Assembly: GCA_035539075.1 (NCBI GenBank)
Contig: DATLJB010000221.1
Location: 1 to 64,000 of the forward strand
Origin: Dongia_B sp035539075
GTDB lineage: Bacteria; Pseudomonadota; Alphaproteobacteria; Dongiales; Dongiaceae
Reading direction: 5' to 3'
Length of the DNA stretch: 64,000 nt
Made by a program: the position numbers and the translations under genes. The notes under the pieces were generated by a model that saw only the letters and a program-made list of their open reading frames with translations, searched no databases and was not told the DNA's origin. Of the stretch, positions 26,358-34,953 are shown piece by piece (the first letter of the stretch is position 1; every line of letters starts with the position of its first letter).

Positions 26358-26993
26358 ATGAACCTCATTCGTCGCGCCTTGCAGCAGATGCCGATCGTTG
26401 CCATTTTGCGTGGCATCCAGCCGGAAGAAGTCGGTTGGGCCTTCGACGTCCTGAGTACTGCCGGCATCCGCCTGATCGAGGTGCCGCTGAACAGCCCAGC
26501 CCCTTATGAGAGCATCCGCCGGCTGCAGCAGCTCGCCGGAAATGATCTATTGGTTGGGGCCGGCACCGTCCTGTCGGTGGCGCAGGTAGAAGATCTGCAT
26601 GCGATCGGCGCCAAGCTGGTGGTGGCACCGAATTGCGACACGGCGGTGATCCGCGCCGCCAAGGCCTATGGTATGGCGGTCCTGCCGGGCGCCTTCACCC
26701 CGAGCGAGGCTTTCACTGCCCTGCATGCCGGTGCCGACGGCCTGAAGATGTTCCCCGGGGAATTGCTGCCGCCAGCAGCGGTCAAAGCTTGGCGCACCGT
26801 CATGCCGCCGGAGACACTGCTGCTGCCGGTCGGCGGCGTCACGGCGGACAACATGGCAGCCTATATCGCCGCCAGTGCAGATGGCTTCGGCATCGGTTCG
26901 TCGCTCTACAAGCCGGGGGTCGATGCCGCGGAGCTAAAGCGGCGGGTGGATATTTTCGTCAGCCGGCTGGCTGAGATCCGCGCCGGCACATAG
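26358..26993 (+). CDS. dgoA: 2-dehydro-3-deoxy-6-phosphogalactonate aldolase
   Basis: Class I aldolase splitting KDPGal into pyruvate and D-glyceraldehyde 3-phosphate. The 211-residue protein matches the KDPG/KDPGal aldolase family in length. Key parts: VAILRGIQPEEV, IEVPLNSP (catalytic Glu region), GAGTVLS, VAPNCD and the Schiff-base Lys in ADGLKMFPGE. MPIVAILRG and the PNCD form favour the galacto-type (DgoA) over Eda. Last gene of the transporter operon; it ends 4 bp from the convergent HD-GYP gene. Confidence 0.93.
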   Translation: MNLIRRALQQMPIVAILRGIQPEEVGWAFDVLSTAGIRLIEVPLNSPAPYESIRRLQQLAGNDLLVGAGTVLSVAQVEDLHAIGAKLVVAPNCDTAVIRAAKAYGMAVLPGAFTPSEAFTALHAGADGLKMFPGELLPPAAVKAWRTVMPPETLLLPVGGVTADNMAAYIAASADGFGIGSSLYKPGVDAAELKRRVDIFVSRLAEIRAGT

Positions 26994-26997
26994 CGGA

Positions 26998-29900
26998 TCA
27001 TTCCGCCGCCGGCCGCATGCCGATCACGGCAGCAATATCCGGCTCATCTATCTGCTCTGCCGACAGGAAGCGCGTGGCGTAATCACGCCAGACCCCGGAG
27101 GTCAGGAAGAGATCCAGCAGGTCGGGATCGAGGTGACGCTCCTTCTTCATGGATCCCATGATCTTTACCGCTTCGCTGAGCCGCTTGGCCCTTTTGTAGG
27201 GCCGATCGGCGGCGGTCAGCGCCTCGAAGACATCGGCGATCGCCATGATCCGCGCTACCACGGACATGTCATCGCCCTTCAGCTGTTTCGGATAGCCCGT
27301 GCCGTCCATTTTCTCGTGATGCCCGCCCGCCAGCTCCGGCACGTTTTTCAGGTGCTTCGGGAAGGGCAGGCTGTTCAGCATGATGATGGTCTGGACGATA
27401 TGGTCGTTGATGCGATAGCGCTCTTCGGCGGTCAGGGTGCCGCGTGAGATGCTGAGATTGTAGATCTCCCCGCGATTGTATTTGACCTCGGGGCTCTTCA
27501 GATGAAAGCCCCAGGGGTTGTCGGCGGCGATGAGATCCCGTTCGGTCAGAGGGATGATATGGTCGTCGCGATCCGCCAGCAGGTGTTCTTCGACCGGCAG
27601 CGGCGGTTCCGGCTGGCGATCGAAACGGGCTTTTTCCTCGTGGGAGAGACCTTGCCGATTGTTGATCGTGCGCATCCAGGTGCGCGCCGCGATGGCCCTG
27701 AGACGGTCGATCTTCGCCGGTTCCATGAACTCGCCGCCTTCGTTGCAGCTGGCGACGAAGGCGAAATCGGCATCAAGATCGCGTTTTTGCTGTTCCATGG
27801 CGGCACGCAGGGCCGTTTCATCGCAGCCCTCCGCACGGCCGCGCCAATAGGCGATCTCCGCATCGCGCTTGAGTACCTCGAATCTGGTTCTGACCTCATG
27901 GATGCGGTCAGAGATGGTTTCCAGCTTGGTCGCTTTGTCGACGACATATTCCGGCGTCGTCACCTTGCCGCAGTCATGCAGCCATGCGGCGATGTCCAGG
28001 GCTTCCCATTCTTCTTCGCTCAGGCGGAAGTCGCGATAGGGGCCGGCCTGTTGGGCGACGGCAGCTTCCGCCAACATGCGTGTCAGAACCGGCACGCGCT
28101 GGCAATGTCCACCGGTATAGGCAGACTTCGCGTCAATCGCGCCGGCGATCAGCTTGATCAAGGAATCGATCAGTTTGCGCTGGGCCTGCAACAATTGCTT
28201 GTTCTGGATGGCAACGCTGGCGCTACCGCTGACGGCATGGATCAACTGCACCATGCGGTCATCAGCAACCCAGCTTTGCTGCTCTTTTTTTAGCGCCTTG
28301 AGGAGCAGCAGGATGCCAAGGGGAACTTGATTCCGGTCGAGCAGCGGCACGATGACGAGCGCCACATGGTCGGCGGAAAAGGCGGTCACCATCCGTCTTA
28401 GCCCGAGTTGCTTCAATTCATCTTCATCATGGCGGCACTGAACCACGACGATGTCTTTCTTCTCCAGCGCTATCGTCATCTGCCGCAAAATGCCATCCCG
28501 TCGCAACGAGATATCAGATAGATCCGTCTCGCCGTCCACCTTGTGATCGAGCCAGCGTACGACCTCCGGCTTCAATAGGTTCTGCTCGTCGTCGACCAGA
28601 TAGATGCCGCCGCCATCGCTGTTGCTGACGTCGATAGACTCCTGTAACACGCGGTTAAGAAGGGATTTGAAATCCGGCTCGGCAGCCAGTGCACGGCCGA
28701 TCTTGAGAAATTTCCGGATGGTTCGCTTCATGCGGTCGAGGGCGCGGCCGAGATCGTTGATTTCGGCAATGTGGCTGCGGAGCTTTGCCTCCGTCGTGAA
28801 GTCGAAACGCTCTATCTTGGCAGTCTCCTTCGCCAGCCGGCGCAATGGCTTGACCAGCCGCCCGGTCAGCCACCAGGCGATCGGCATGGCAAGCAACATG
28901 AGAACCATAGCGATCACGGCCTGATGCCAGACGAGGCGTCTTGCCGAAGCAAAGAACTCGTCGTCGGGGATGGCAATCAGCAGCTTGAGCTGGCGCGCCT
29001 CGCCGACATCGACATTTGATTGCATGATTTGCCAGCTACGGCCATAGGCGGTGATCGTGCTGCGGCTGATGGAGGCGCCGCCATAGGCGAGGTCGGCTGC
29101 GCGGCTCAACGGTATGTTATCGAGTTCATCGATCATCGCCAGTCGCAAGCTATCGTCCTTGCCATGGATGATCATCTTCAGCATGTCGTGATAGGCGACG
29201 ACCTGCCTGTCGCTGTTGATGAGGGCAACTTCGGCCGAAGGAGTCACACGGAATTGCGCAATCTGCGAGGCGATGGAAAGCAGCTTCGCGTCGAGGCCGA
29301 TGACGGCACCGCCATCGAGGCTGCGTTGCGCCAGGGTGATCCCGATCGCCTGTGTAGTGAAGAAGATATAGGGGCTGGTCGTAATGATCTCCGCCTTGCC
29401 GATAGCCGCTTGATACCAGGGCCGGGTGCGCGGGTCGAAGCGGTAGTCGGGGTCGATCCGTGAGCTGAGGAGGCGATTGTCGACGTCGTAGATCCGATAT
29501 TCACCGACCATGGCGCCGCCGGCGTCGAGAGTGATCGACTGGACCAGCAGCGCGGCATTCGCGGGGGCCGAAAAACGGCGCCGCATGTCGTCGTTTGCCA
29601 GAGGCCTGAAGAGAATGAACTCGCCGTCGGGATAGCCGGCATAGATGGCGTCGATCAGACTGTTCTGGCGCAAGGCGTCGGCGATCGCCGGCACTTCCTG
29701 CAGTCTCTCGGCTAAGGTCATCGCACCTGAGAGAGCGTTTCTCGAGAGAAAGCGAAGCTGGGCCTCGGCCGGCTCAAGGATGCGTCGCGACTTTTCGGTG
29801 ACGGCTTCCCTGATATAGCCGATGGTATCATTGGAGGCTCGCAGAAGCGCCTCTTGCGAAGCGCGATAGGCCTGCCAGCTCAGAAGGCCGGCAACCAAGG

Positions 29901-30039
29901 TCACGAACAAGATGACGCTGAGGGCTGCGACCAGCTGTAACGGCAGGCGCAGGCGCCGCTTCTGTCGCGACAGCGGCGCCTGCGATTGGCCAGTGGCCGG
30001 CGAAGCAGTCATTCCAGGATCAGGTGCAGCTTCTGCCAT
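26998..30039 (-). CDS. Membrane sensor with dCache, HAMP, GAF and HD-GYP domains
   Basis: A 1013-residue putative c-di-GMP phosphodiesterase. One helix at about 34-55, a periplasmic Cache sensor (about 56-365, with DPRTRPWYQAA), a second helix near 372-392, HAMP, a GAF domain (about 455-625) and an HD-GYP domain from about 635. The HD motif is WLHDCGKV and the GYP motif is HHEKMDGTGYP. About 200 residues separate them, far more than in a minimal HD-GYP. GGAG precedes the ATG. A periplasmic binding protein gene lies 25 bp upstream in the same operon, which suggests it may deliver a ligand to the sensor domain. Confidence 0.9.
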   Translation of the reverse strand: MAEAAPDPGMTASPATGQSQAPLSRQKRRLRLPLQLVAALSVILFVTLVAGLLSWQAYRASQEALLRASNDTIGYIREAVTEKSRRILEPAEAQLRFLSRNALSGAMTLAERLQEVPAIADALRQNSLIDAIYAGYPDGEFILFRPLANDDMRRRFSAPANAALLVQSITLDAGGAMVGEYRIYDVDNRLLSSRIDPDYRFDPRTRPWYQAAIGKAEIITTSPYIFFTTQAIGITLAQRSLDGGAVIGLDAKLLSIASQIAQFRVTPSAEVALINSDRQVVAYHDMLKMIIHGKDDSLRLAMIDELDNIPLSRAADLAYGGASISRSTITAYGRSWQIMQSNVDVGEARQLKLLIAIPDDEFFASARRLVWHQAVIAMVLMLLAMPIAWWLTGRLVKPLRRLAKETAKIERFDFTTEAKLRSHIAEINDLGRALDRMKRTIRKFLKIGRALAAEPDFKSLLNRVLQESIDVSNSDGGGIYLVDDEQNLLKPEVVRWLDHKVDGETDLSDISLRRDGILRQMTIALEKKDIVVVQCRHDEDELKQLGLRRMVTAFSADHVALVIVPLLDRNQVPLGILLLLKALKKEQQSWVADDRMVQLIHAVSGSASVAIQNKQLLQAQRKLIDSLIKLIAGAIDAKSAYTGGHCQRVPVLTRMLAEAAVAQQAGPYRDFRLSEEEWEALDIAAWLHDCGKVTTPEYVVDKATKLETISDRIHEVRTRFEVLKRDAEIAYWRGRAEGCDETALRAAMEQQKRDLDADFAFVASCNEGGEFMEPAKIDRLRAIAARTWMRTINNRQGLSHEEKARFDRQPEPPLPVEEHLLADRDDHIIPLTERDLIAADNPWGFHLKSPEVKYNRGEIYNLSISRGTLTAEERYRINDHIVQTIIMLNSLPFPKHLKNVPELAGGHHEKMDGTGYPKQLKGDDMSVVARIMAIADVFEALTAADRPYKRAKRLSEAVKIMGSMKKERHLDPDLLDLFLTSGVWRDYATRFLSAEQIDEPDIAAVIGMRPAAE

Positions 30040-30064
30040 TTCAGTGCTCCGGAATGGAACCCTC

Positions 30065-30874
30065 TCAATATGTGAGGAGGCCGCTGGCGATTTGTGGCGG
30101 CAATCTGCGCTGGTAGATGCGCAACAGGGTGCCGTCGAGGCGCATCTGTTCGAAAAGGCGCGTCCAGTTGTTGATCATTGTCGGGGTGAAGCGGAACCGG
30201 GAGAAGACCATGGCGTGGGGCATGGGTGGCGCCGGTGAGAGATCGGCGATGGCAAAATGTTCTTCCTGGCTCTTCAACGGTAGATAGAAGCCATAGTTCA
30301 CCGCCGCCGAGAGAACGGCCTGGACCTCGCCATTTGCCAAGGCGAGATAGAGGCTCTGCTGGTCGAGATAGGTGCGGATCTGCGATTGATGGGCAGGCGC
30401 CCGCAGCCGGTTGTCATAGTAGCCGCCATAGAGAAAGCCGGCGACGATGCCGATGCGCCAATCCGGACGGGCCAGGAGATCGTCAAAGGAACTGATTCCC
30501 GCGGCATCATCGCGGTTCGTAACGATGACATTCTTCAGGCCGAGATAAGGAATGAAATGGGCAAATATCGCGCGGGAGGCGGTTTCGGTTCCGCTGGTTG
30601 TCATGTCGAGCCGTCCGCTCTCCAGCTGCCGCCAGATTTCGTCGCGGGGCAGTATTTGCGTTTCGAAACGACAGCTGGTGCGCCGGGCGATCTCTTCGAC
30701 GACGTCGCGATCAATGCCGACGCCCTGGTGAAAGAGAGAGCCGAATTCATAAAACGCAAGGCGGATCGGCCGCTCGCAGCCGAGCATCGGCAACGGATCT
30801 GCATGCGGCGCAGCCAAGCCTGCACACATTGCCGTACCGAAGCTGATCAAGCAACGCAACCACTGCAGCAGCAA
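30065..30874 (-). CDS. Periplasmic solute-binding protein paired with the HD-GYP sensor
   Basis: A 269-residue SBP_bac_3-type protein with a signal peptide (about 1-25). It begins the mature domain CERPIRLAFYEFGSLFHQG, with GIDRDVVEEIARRTSCRFE and SGTETASRAIFAHFIPYLG as family marks. There is no ABC transporter next to it. It lies 25 bp upstream of the HD-GYP gene on the same strand, so a sensing rather than transport role is suggested. Ligand probably an amino acid or polar organic molecule, but this is not readable. Confidence 0.78.
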   Translation of the reverse strand: MLLQWLRCLISFGTAMCAGLAAPHADPLPMLGCERPIRLAFYEFGSLFHQGVGIDRDVVEEIARRTSCRFETQILPRDEIWRQLESGRLDMTTSGTETASRAIFAHFIPYLGLKNVIVTNRDDAAGISSFDDLLARPDWRIGIVAGFLYGGYYDNRLRAPAHQSQIRTYLDQQSLYLALANGEVQAVLSAAVNYGFYLPLKSQEEHFAIADLSPAPPMPHAMVFSRFRFTPTMINNWTRLFEQMRLDGTLLRIYQRRLPPQIASGLLTY

Positions 30875-31020
30875 GACTTCTCTCCGGAGCCTGCCTGCAA
30901 CCGCACCGATCCGATCTTGGCCGGTTCGAGCGCCTCAGATAGGCGCCATCAGCCTGCAGCCATTAAGAGCAATCCTATCACAGACCGACGGAATGTCAGT
31001 GCATTTCTGAGACCGGATAA

Positions 31021-31039
31021 GGCCGCATGGCATGCGGCC
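31021..31039 (-). terminator. Possible terminator after the PaiB-like gene
   Basis: GGCCGCATG and CATGCGGCC are perfect arms around one central G, 24 bp past the stop of the PaiB-like gene. On the minus strand TTATCC follows, so the U-tract is poor. Confidence 0.4.
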
Positions 31040-31062
31040 AAAGGAAGAAACGGCCGATCTGC

Positions 31063-31713
31063 TCAGCGGGATGTGCTCTCGGCCATGACGGCGGCGACCT
31101 CGGTTTCACCCGCGTCCCGCAGCCCGGTGACGACCCCTGATTGATCGGCGGCGCTTCGGTTCTGGCTCATCTTCCATTTGCCTTCAAGCCGCGAGATCGG
31201 CAGTTCCAGCCCGACAATGCCCTTCAACATGGCGGCAATATAATCAGCCGGCGCATCTTGAACCGACCAAGGCTTGCTGCGCGTCTTCTCATGCCGCTGC
31301 GTCAGGCGGGTGACCAGGTCGAGCAACCTTGGCGCATCATCGAAAGTCTTCAATCTGCCATAGGCGTGTATGGCAACGTAGTTCCAGGTCGGCACCACTT
31401 TGCCGGTTTCCTGTTTTGTCACGTACCATGAGGGGGTGATATAGGCGTCCGGCCCTTGGAAAATTGCCAGGGCATCGATATCCGTGCGAAACCGACGCCA
31501 TTGCTCATTTGTCTTCGCCAAATGTCCGTAGAGCGTTCCGAACGGTGCCGAACCATCCGCAGCAGGCGTCGGATCGTAATGCAAAGGGATATGGCTCGCC
31601 TCCAGGCCTTCGTCGGTGGCTGTCACGATGGTGACAAGACCGGCGGAGGCGATCGTCTGCCGGAGGCGTTCGGAATCAGTTTCGGTGAAGTGCGGCGGCA
31701 GATACATGGTCAT
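31063..31713 (-). CDS. PaiB-family FMN-binding protein
   Basis: About 216 residues of the FMN-binding split-barrel family named for Bacillus PaiB, a negative regulator of sporulation and protease genes. MYLPPHFTETDSERL is the typical N-terminus, and SHIPLHYDP, GTLYGHLAKTNEQW, YITPSWYV and VPTWNYVAIHAYG follow; the tail LEGKWKMSQNRSAAD is the family end motif. ATG at 31713 or 31707 (MYLPPHF) fits better than the longer frame. In proteobacteria the role is unclear and could be flavin-linked. Single gene. Confidence 0.88.
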   Translation of the reverse strand: MTMYLPPHFTETDSERLRQTIASAGLVTIVTATDEGLEASHIPLHYDPTPAADGSAPFGTLYGHLAKTNEQWRRFRTDIDALAIFQGPDAYITPSWYVTKQETGKVVPTWNYVAIHAYGRLKTFDDAPRLLDLVTRLTQRHEKTRSKPWSVQDAPADYIAAMLKGIVGLELPISRLEGKWKMSQNRSAADQSGVVTGLRDAGETEVAAVMAESTSR

Positions 31714-31794
31714 GGCTCGCTTATGGCGGTATTTCATCTAGTACCGCGAAACCCTAACCGGAAAGTGCCACTTTCTGCCGGAGGCTGAGGCCGC

Positions 31795-32721
31795 CTAGCT
31801 GTCTGCGACGATAGTAGCGGGGAAGCCGGGCGCACGCAGGTCGGTGCCTAAGGCATCTTCCAGCAATTTCACCACCTGGCTGGAATAGGCACTGCCGCCA
31901 TATTGCGAGCGGGCACGGATGAATGTCTGTTCGACCAGGCCGGCGAGCTCCAGCGGAACGCCGAATTCACGTCCCAGCTCATGCGCGAAATGCAAGTCCT
32001 TGCAGGCAAGGTCCATGGTGAAGTTGATGTTGTAGCTTCCGTTCAGGATCACCTGGCTCTCGGTTTCGTGCACGAAACTGTTGCCGGAACTGGCCTTGAT
32101 GGCGTGAAACGCCTGGGCAAGATCGAGGCCGCCGCGTTTCGCCAACATCAGGGCCTCGCCGGCCGCCACCAGATGGATGAAGGCCAGCATGTTGGTGATC
32201 ACCTTGATGACCGAGGCGCTGCCGAGCGGACCCATATGGAAGACTTGGCCGCCGATCGCCTGAAAGATCGCGAGATGGGCGACGAAGACCGCCTTGGGGC
32301 CGCCGACCAGAACGGTGATGTCGCCGCTGGCTGCCTTATGAACGCCGCCGGTGACAGGGGCTTCCAGGCAATGGATGCCGCGATCGTCGAGCAGGCTCGC
32401 GAGCCATTTCAATTGATGCAGGTCATTAGTGCTGCAATCGATCCAGGTACCACCCCGTCGCAAGGCGGTCAGAATTCCGTCTTCGCCGGTGACGACGCGC
32501 GTCACGGCCTCGGGCGAGGGAAGACAGGTCATCACCGTCTCGCAGCGACGTGCGGCCTCCGCTGGACTATCCGCCCAGCTGGCGCCGCGCTGCAGGAGCG
32601 GAGCGGCGGCCTCGCGGTTGAGATCGTGGACGGTCACGTTGAAGCCGGCTTTGATCAGGCTTGCCGCCAAATGGAAGCCGAGATTGCCGATACCGATAAA
32701 ACCTATCTGCCTTGTCATCAT
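31795..32721 (-). CDS. Beta-hydroxyacid dehydrogenase (3-hydroxyisobutyrate dehydrogenase family)
   Basis: A 308-residue NAD(P)-dependent enzyme. Rossmann motif GFIGIGNLGFHLAASLIKAG at the N-terminus, substrate motif EAPVTGGVHKAASGDITVLVGG and the catalytic Lys in GSASVIKVITNML. GGGA precedes the ATG at 32721. It starts 10 bp after the enolase-superfamily gene, so the two form an operon; it may act on an oxidised product of that pathway, such as a tartronate-semialdehyde- or hydroxy-acid-like intermediate. The substrate is unknown. Confidence 0.87.
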   Translation of the reverse strand: MMTRQIGFIGIGNLGFHLAASLIKAGFNVTVHDLNREAAAPLLQRGASWADSPAEAARRCETVMTCLPSPEAVTRVVTGEDGILTALRRGGTWIDCSTNDLHQLKWLASLLDDRGIHCLEAPVTGGVHKAASGDITVLVGGPKAVFVAHLAIFQAIGGQVFHMGPLGSASVIKVITNMLAFIHLVAAGEALMLAKRGGLDLAQAFHAIKASSGNSFVHETESQVILNGSYNINFTMDLACKDLHFAHELGREFGVPLELAGLVEQTFIRARSQYGGSAYSSQVVKLLEDALGTDLRAPGFPATIVADS

Positions 32722-32730
32722 CAATTCCCG

Positions 32731-33915
32731 TCAAACTGGGCGGTCATGCATTTCGAGATGGAGCTGCGTGCCGGTATAGGGATGAGCCAGCGCCACGGCT
32801 TCATCGAGTTCCACGCCAAGCCCTGGCTCGGTCGGCGGAATAACATAGCCGTCCTGCCACTGGACCGGCCGCTTCAGAAGCTCGGCGTGGAAGCCGCCCC
32901 AGGTCTGAATGCTTTCAAGGATCAGGAAATTGGGGCTACAGGCGCTGAGCTGGATATTGGCGGCGCCGACGATGGGGCCGCAGTAGAGATGGGGGGCGAT
33001 CTGCGCGTAATGGGTTTCCGCCATGGTCGCGATCTTTTTTGCTTCCAGGATGCCGCCCACCCGACCCAGATTCATCTGCAGGATGGCGGCGGCTTTCAGG
33101 TTCAGCAGCCGGGCGAATTCATATTTGGTCGTCAGCCGTTCGCCAGCCGCGACGGGGATCGAGGTGGCGGCCGCGACCCGCGCCATCTCCTCCGGCATTT
33201 CCGGCGGCGTCGGTTCTTCGAACCAGAGCGGATCGGCAGGCTCAAGACGCTGCGCCAGCCGGATTGCCCCGGCGGCCGTCATCTGCCCATGGGTACCGAA
33301 CAGCAGATCGGCGCGACTGCCGACCGCTTCACGCAGCTTCCGGATGAAACGTTCGGTGTGGTCGAGGGCTTCTAGCGACAATTGCCGCGGATCAAAGGCC
33401 GAATAAGGACCGACGGGGTCGAATTTGACGGCGGTGAAGCCCTGCTTCACATAGGCCGCGGCGCGCTCTGCGGCAAGATCGGCGTTTTGGTAGACGTTGG
33501 CGGTATCGCCCGGCTCGGGATAGAGGTAGGAGTAGCTGCGCAGCTTCTCGTGGATGCGCCCGCCAAGCAAGTCGTAGACCGGCTTGTTGGTTTCCTTGCC
33601 GACGATGTCCCAGCAGGCCATCTCGATGCCGGAAAGGATGCCGACCAATGACGGATCGGGACGTTGCGTATAACCGCTGGAATAGATCCGGCGCCACAGC
33701 GCCTCGATCTTGAAGGGATCGGCGCCGGCGACGTGACGCTGGAAAACGTCCTCGATCATTTGCGCGACGACATGGGGATGGAACGGGACGGAATAGACTT
33801 CCCCCACACCTTCCACGCCGCTATCGGTGATCAGTTTGAGGAAGATGAAATAGCGGCCACCGAAATGCGGCGGCGGGTTGCCGACGACGAAAGTGCGGAT
33901 GTCCTTGATCTGCAT
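32731..33915 (-). CDS. Enolase-superfamily sugar-acid dehydratase (galactonate dehydratase-like)
   Basis: A 394-residue mandelate racemase/muconate lactonising enzyme-family protein. Start FVVGNPPPHFGGRYFIFLKL, QRPDPSLVGILSGIEMACWD, then the barrel with AVKFDPVGPY, metal ligand region EEPTPPE, GERLTTKYEF and the late His in APHLYCGP. This set resembles DgoD-type acid-sugar dehydratases. The neighbouring sugar-acid operon at 21-27 kb lacks a clear dehydratase, so this enzyme could supply the missing galactonate step, but it is in its own operon with a beta-hydroxyacid dehydrogenase and a divergent LysR gene. Substrate unproven. Confidence 0.82.
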   Translation of the reverse strand: MQIKDIRTFVVGNPPPHFGGRYFIFLKLITDSGVEGVGEVYSVPFHPHVVAQMIEDVFQRHVAGADPFKIEALWRRIYSSGYTQRPDPSLVGILSGIEMACWDIVGKETNKPVYDLLGGRIHEKLRSYSYLYPEPGDTANVYQNADLAAERAAAYVKQGFTAVKFDPVGPYSAFDPRQLSLEALDHTERFIRKLREAVGSRADLLFGTHGQMTAAGAIRLAQRLEPADPLWFEEPTPPEMPEEMARVAAATSIPVAAGERLTTKYEFARLLNLKAAAILQMNLGRVGGILEAKKIATMAETHYAQIAPHLYCGPIVGAANIQLSACSPNFLILESIQTWGGFHAELLKRPVQWQDGYVIPPTEPGLGVELDEAVALAHPYTGTQLHLEMHDRPV

Positions 33916-34047
33916 CGTGTTCCCCTTGCAGTGACCGAGCCGGCAGCAAGCCGAGCGGCACCGTTGGTTTCAGTGAAAGCTGGTGACGCCATTGCCGGCA
34001 ATTGATATTTTGTGGCGATGATTCAAAGAAACTAAATCATAGAGCCG

Positions 34048-34953
34048 ATGACAAGACGTCTGCCACCACTGAATGCACTGCGCCATTTCGAGGCAGTGGC
34101 GCGCCATCTCAGCTTCAAGCTGGCGGCCGAAGAACTGGCGGTCAGCCCGGCAGCCGTGACCCATCAGGTCCAATTGCTGGAGGCCTGGCTGGGGACCGCC
34201 CTGATCGTTCGCCTGACGCGCCGCATCGACCTCACCCCCGCTGGTGAAAAATTGGCCCGGCAGGCCAGTCGAAGCTTCGCCGATCTGGCGGAGACGGCGC
34301 GACAGCTTGCGGGACCGGCCGCCAATAATTTCGTCACCGTCAAGCTTGGCCGGTATATCGGCGCTAAATGGGTATCGCCACGCCTGCGTGATTTCTGGCA
34401 GCGCCATGCGGCGATCGACCTGCGGCTGCATCATTCGGTCAATGAACTGCCGGACGATCCGCCGGATATCGACATGGCCGTGTTATGGGGCGGGGGGCAT
34501 TGGCCGAGCCTGACCGTCGAGCCGCTGCTGATGGTTGAGAACGTCGCCCTTTGCGCGCCCGCCTTGCTGAAGACCGCCAAGGCATTTCTGCGCAAACCCG
34601 GCGGCGACGGACGGATGCTGCTGCATTACCGTGACTATAGCGGCTGGGAGGAGTGGTTTGTCAGCGCCGGGCTGCCGGCGGAGGCCGCCCGGCACGGCCA
34701 GTTATTCGACGACGCCAATGTGGTGATCGAGGCTGCCGCGGCCGGGCAGGGGCTTGCGCTTGGCTATCTCCCGATCAGCCAAACCGAGATCGATCTCGGT
34801 CGGCTTGCCTTAGCCCATCCGCATCGCTGCAAGCCGGCGAACGGATATTATCTGGTCTATCGTCGCGAGGTGCTTGGCCGTCGCTCGGTCGCCACCTTCC
34901 GCCGCTGGATTCTGGCCGAAGCGGCCGTCTCGCAAGGGTCGGGAGAGGGCTAG
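34048..34953 (+). CDS. LysR-family regulator (GcvA-like)
   Basis: A 301-residue regulator. N-terminal helix-turn-helix (about 6-65; LRHFEAVARHLSFKLAAEEL, SPAAVTHQVQLLE) and a C-terminal LysR substrate-binding domain of the GcvA type. It is divergent from the enolase-superfamily/dehydrogenase operon with 132 bp between, so it likely controls that operon in response to its substrate. Its stop overlaps the stop of the convergent MFS gene by 4 bp. Confidence 0.9.
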   Translation: MTRRLPPLNALRHFEAVARHLSFKLAAEELAVSPAAVTHQVQLLEAWLGTALIVRLTRRIDLTPAGEKLARQASRSFADLAETARQLAGPAANNFVTVKLGRYIGAKWVSPRLRDFWQRHAAIDLRLHHSVNELPDDPPDIDMAVLWGGGHWPSLTVEPLLMVENVALCAPALLKTAKAFLRKPGGDGRMLLHYRDYSGWEEWFVSAGLPAEAARHGQLFDDANVVIEAAAAGQGLALGYLPISQTEIDLGRLALAHPHRCKPANGYYLVYRREVLGRRSVATFRRWILAEAAVSQGSGEG

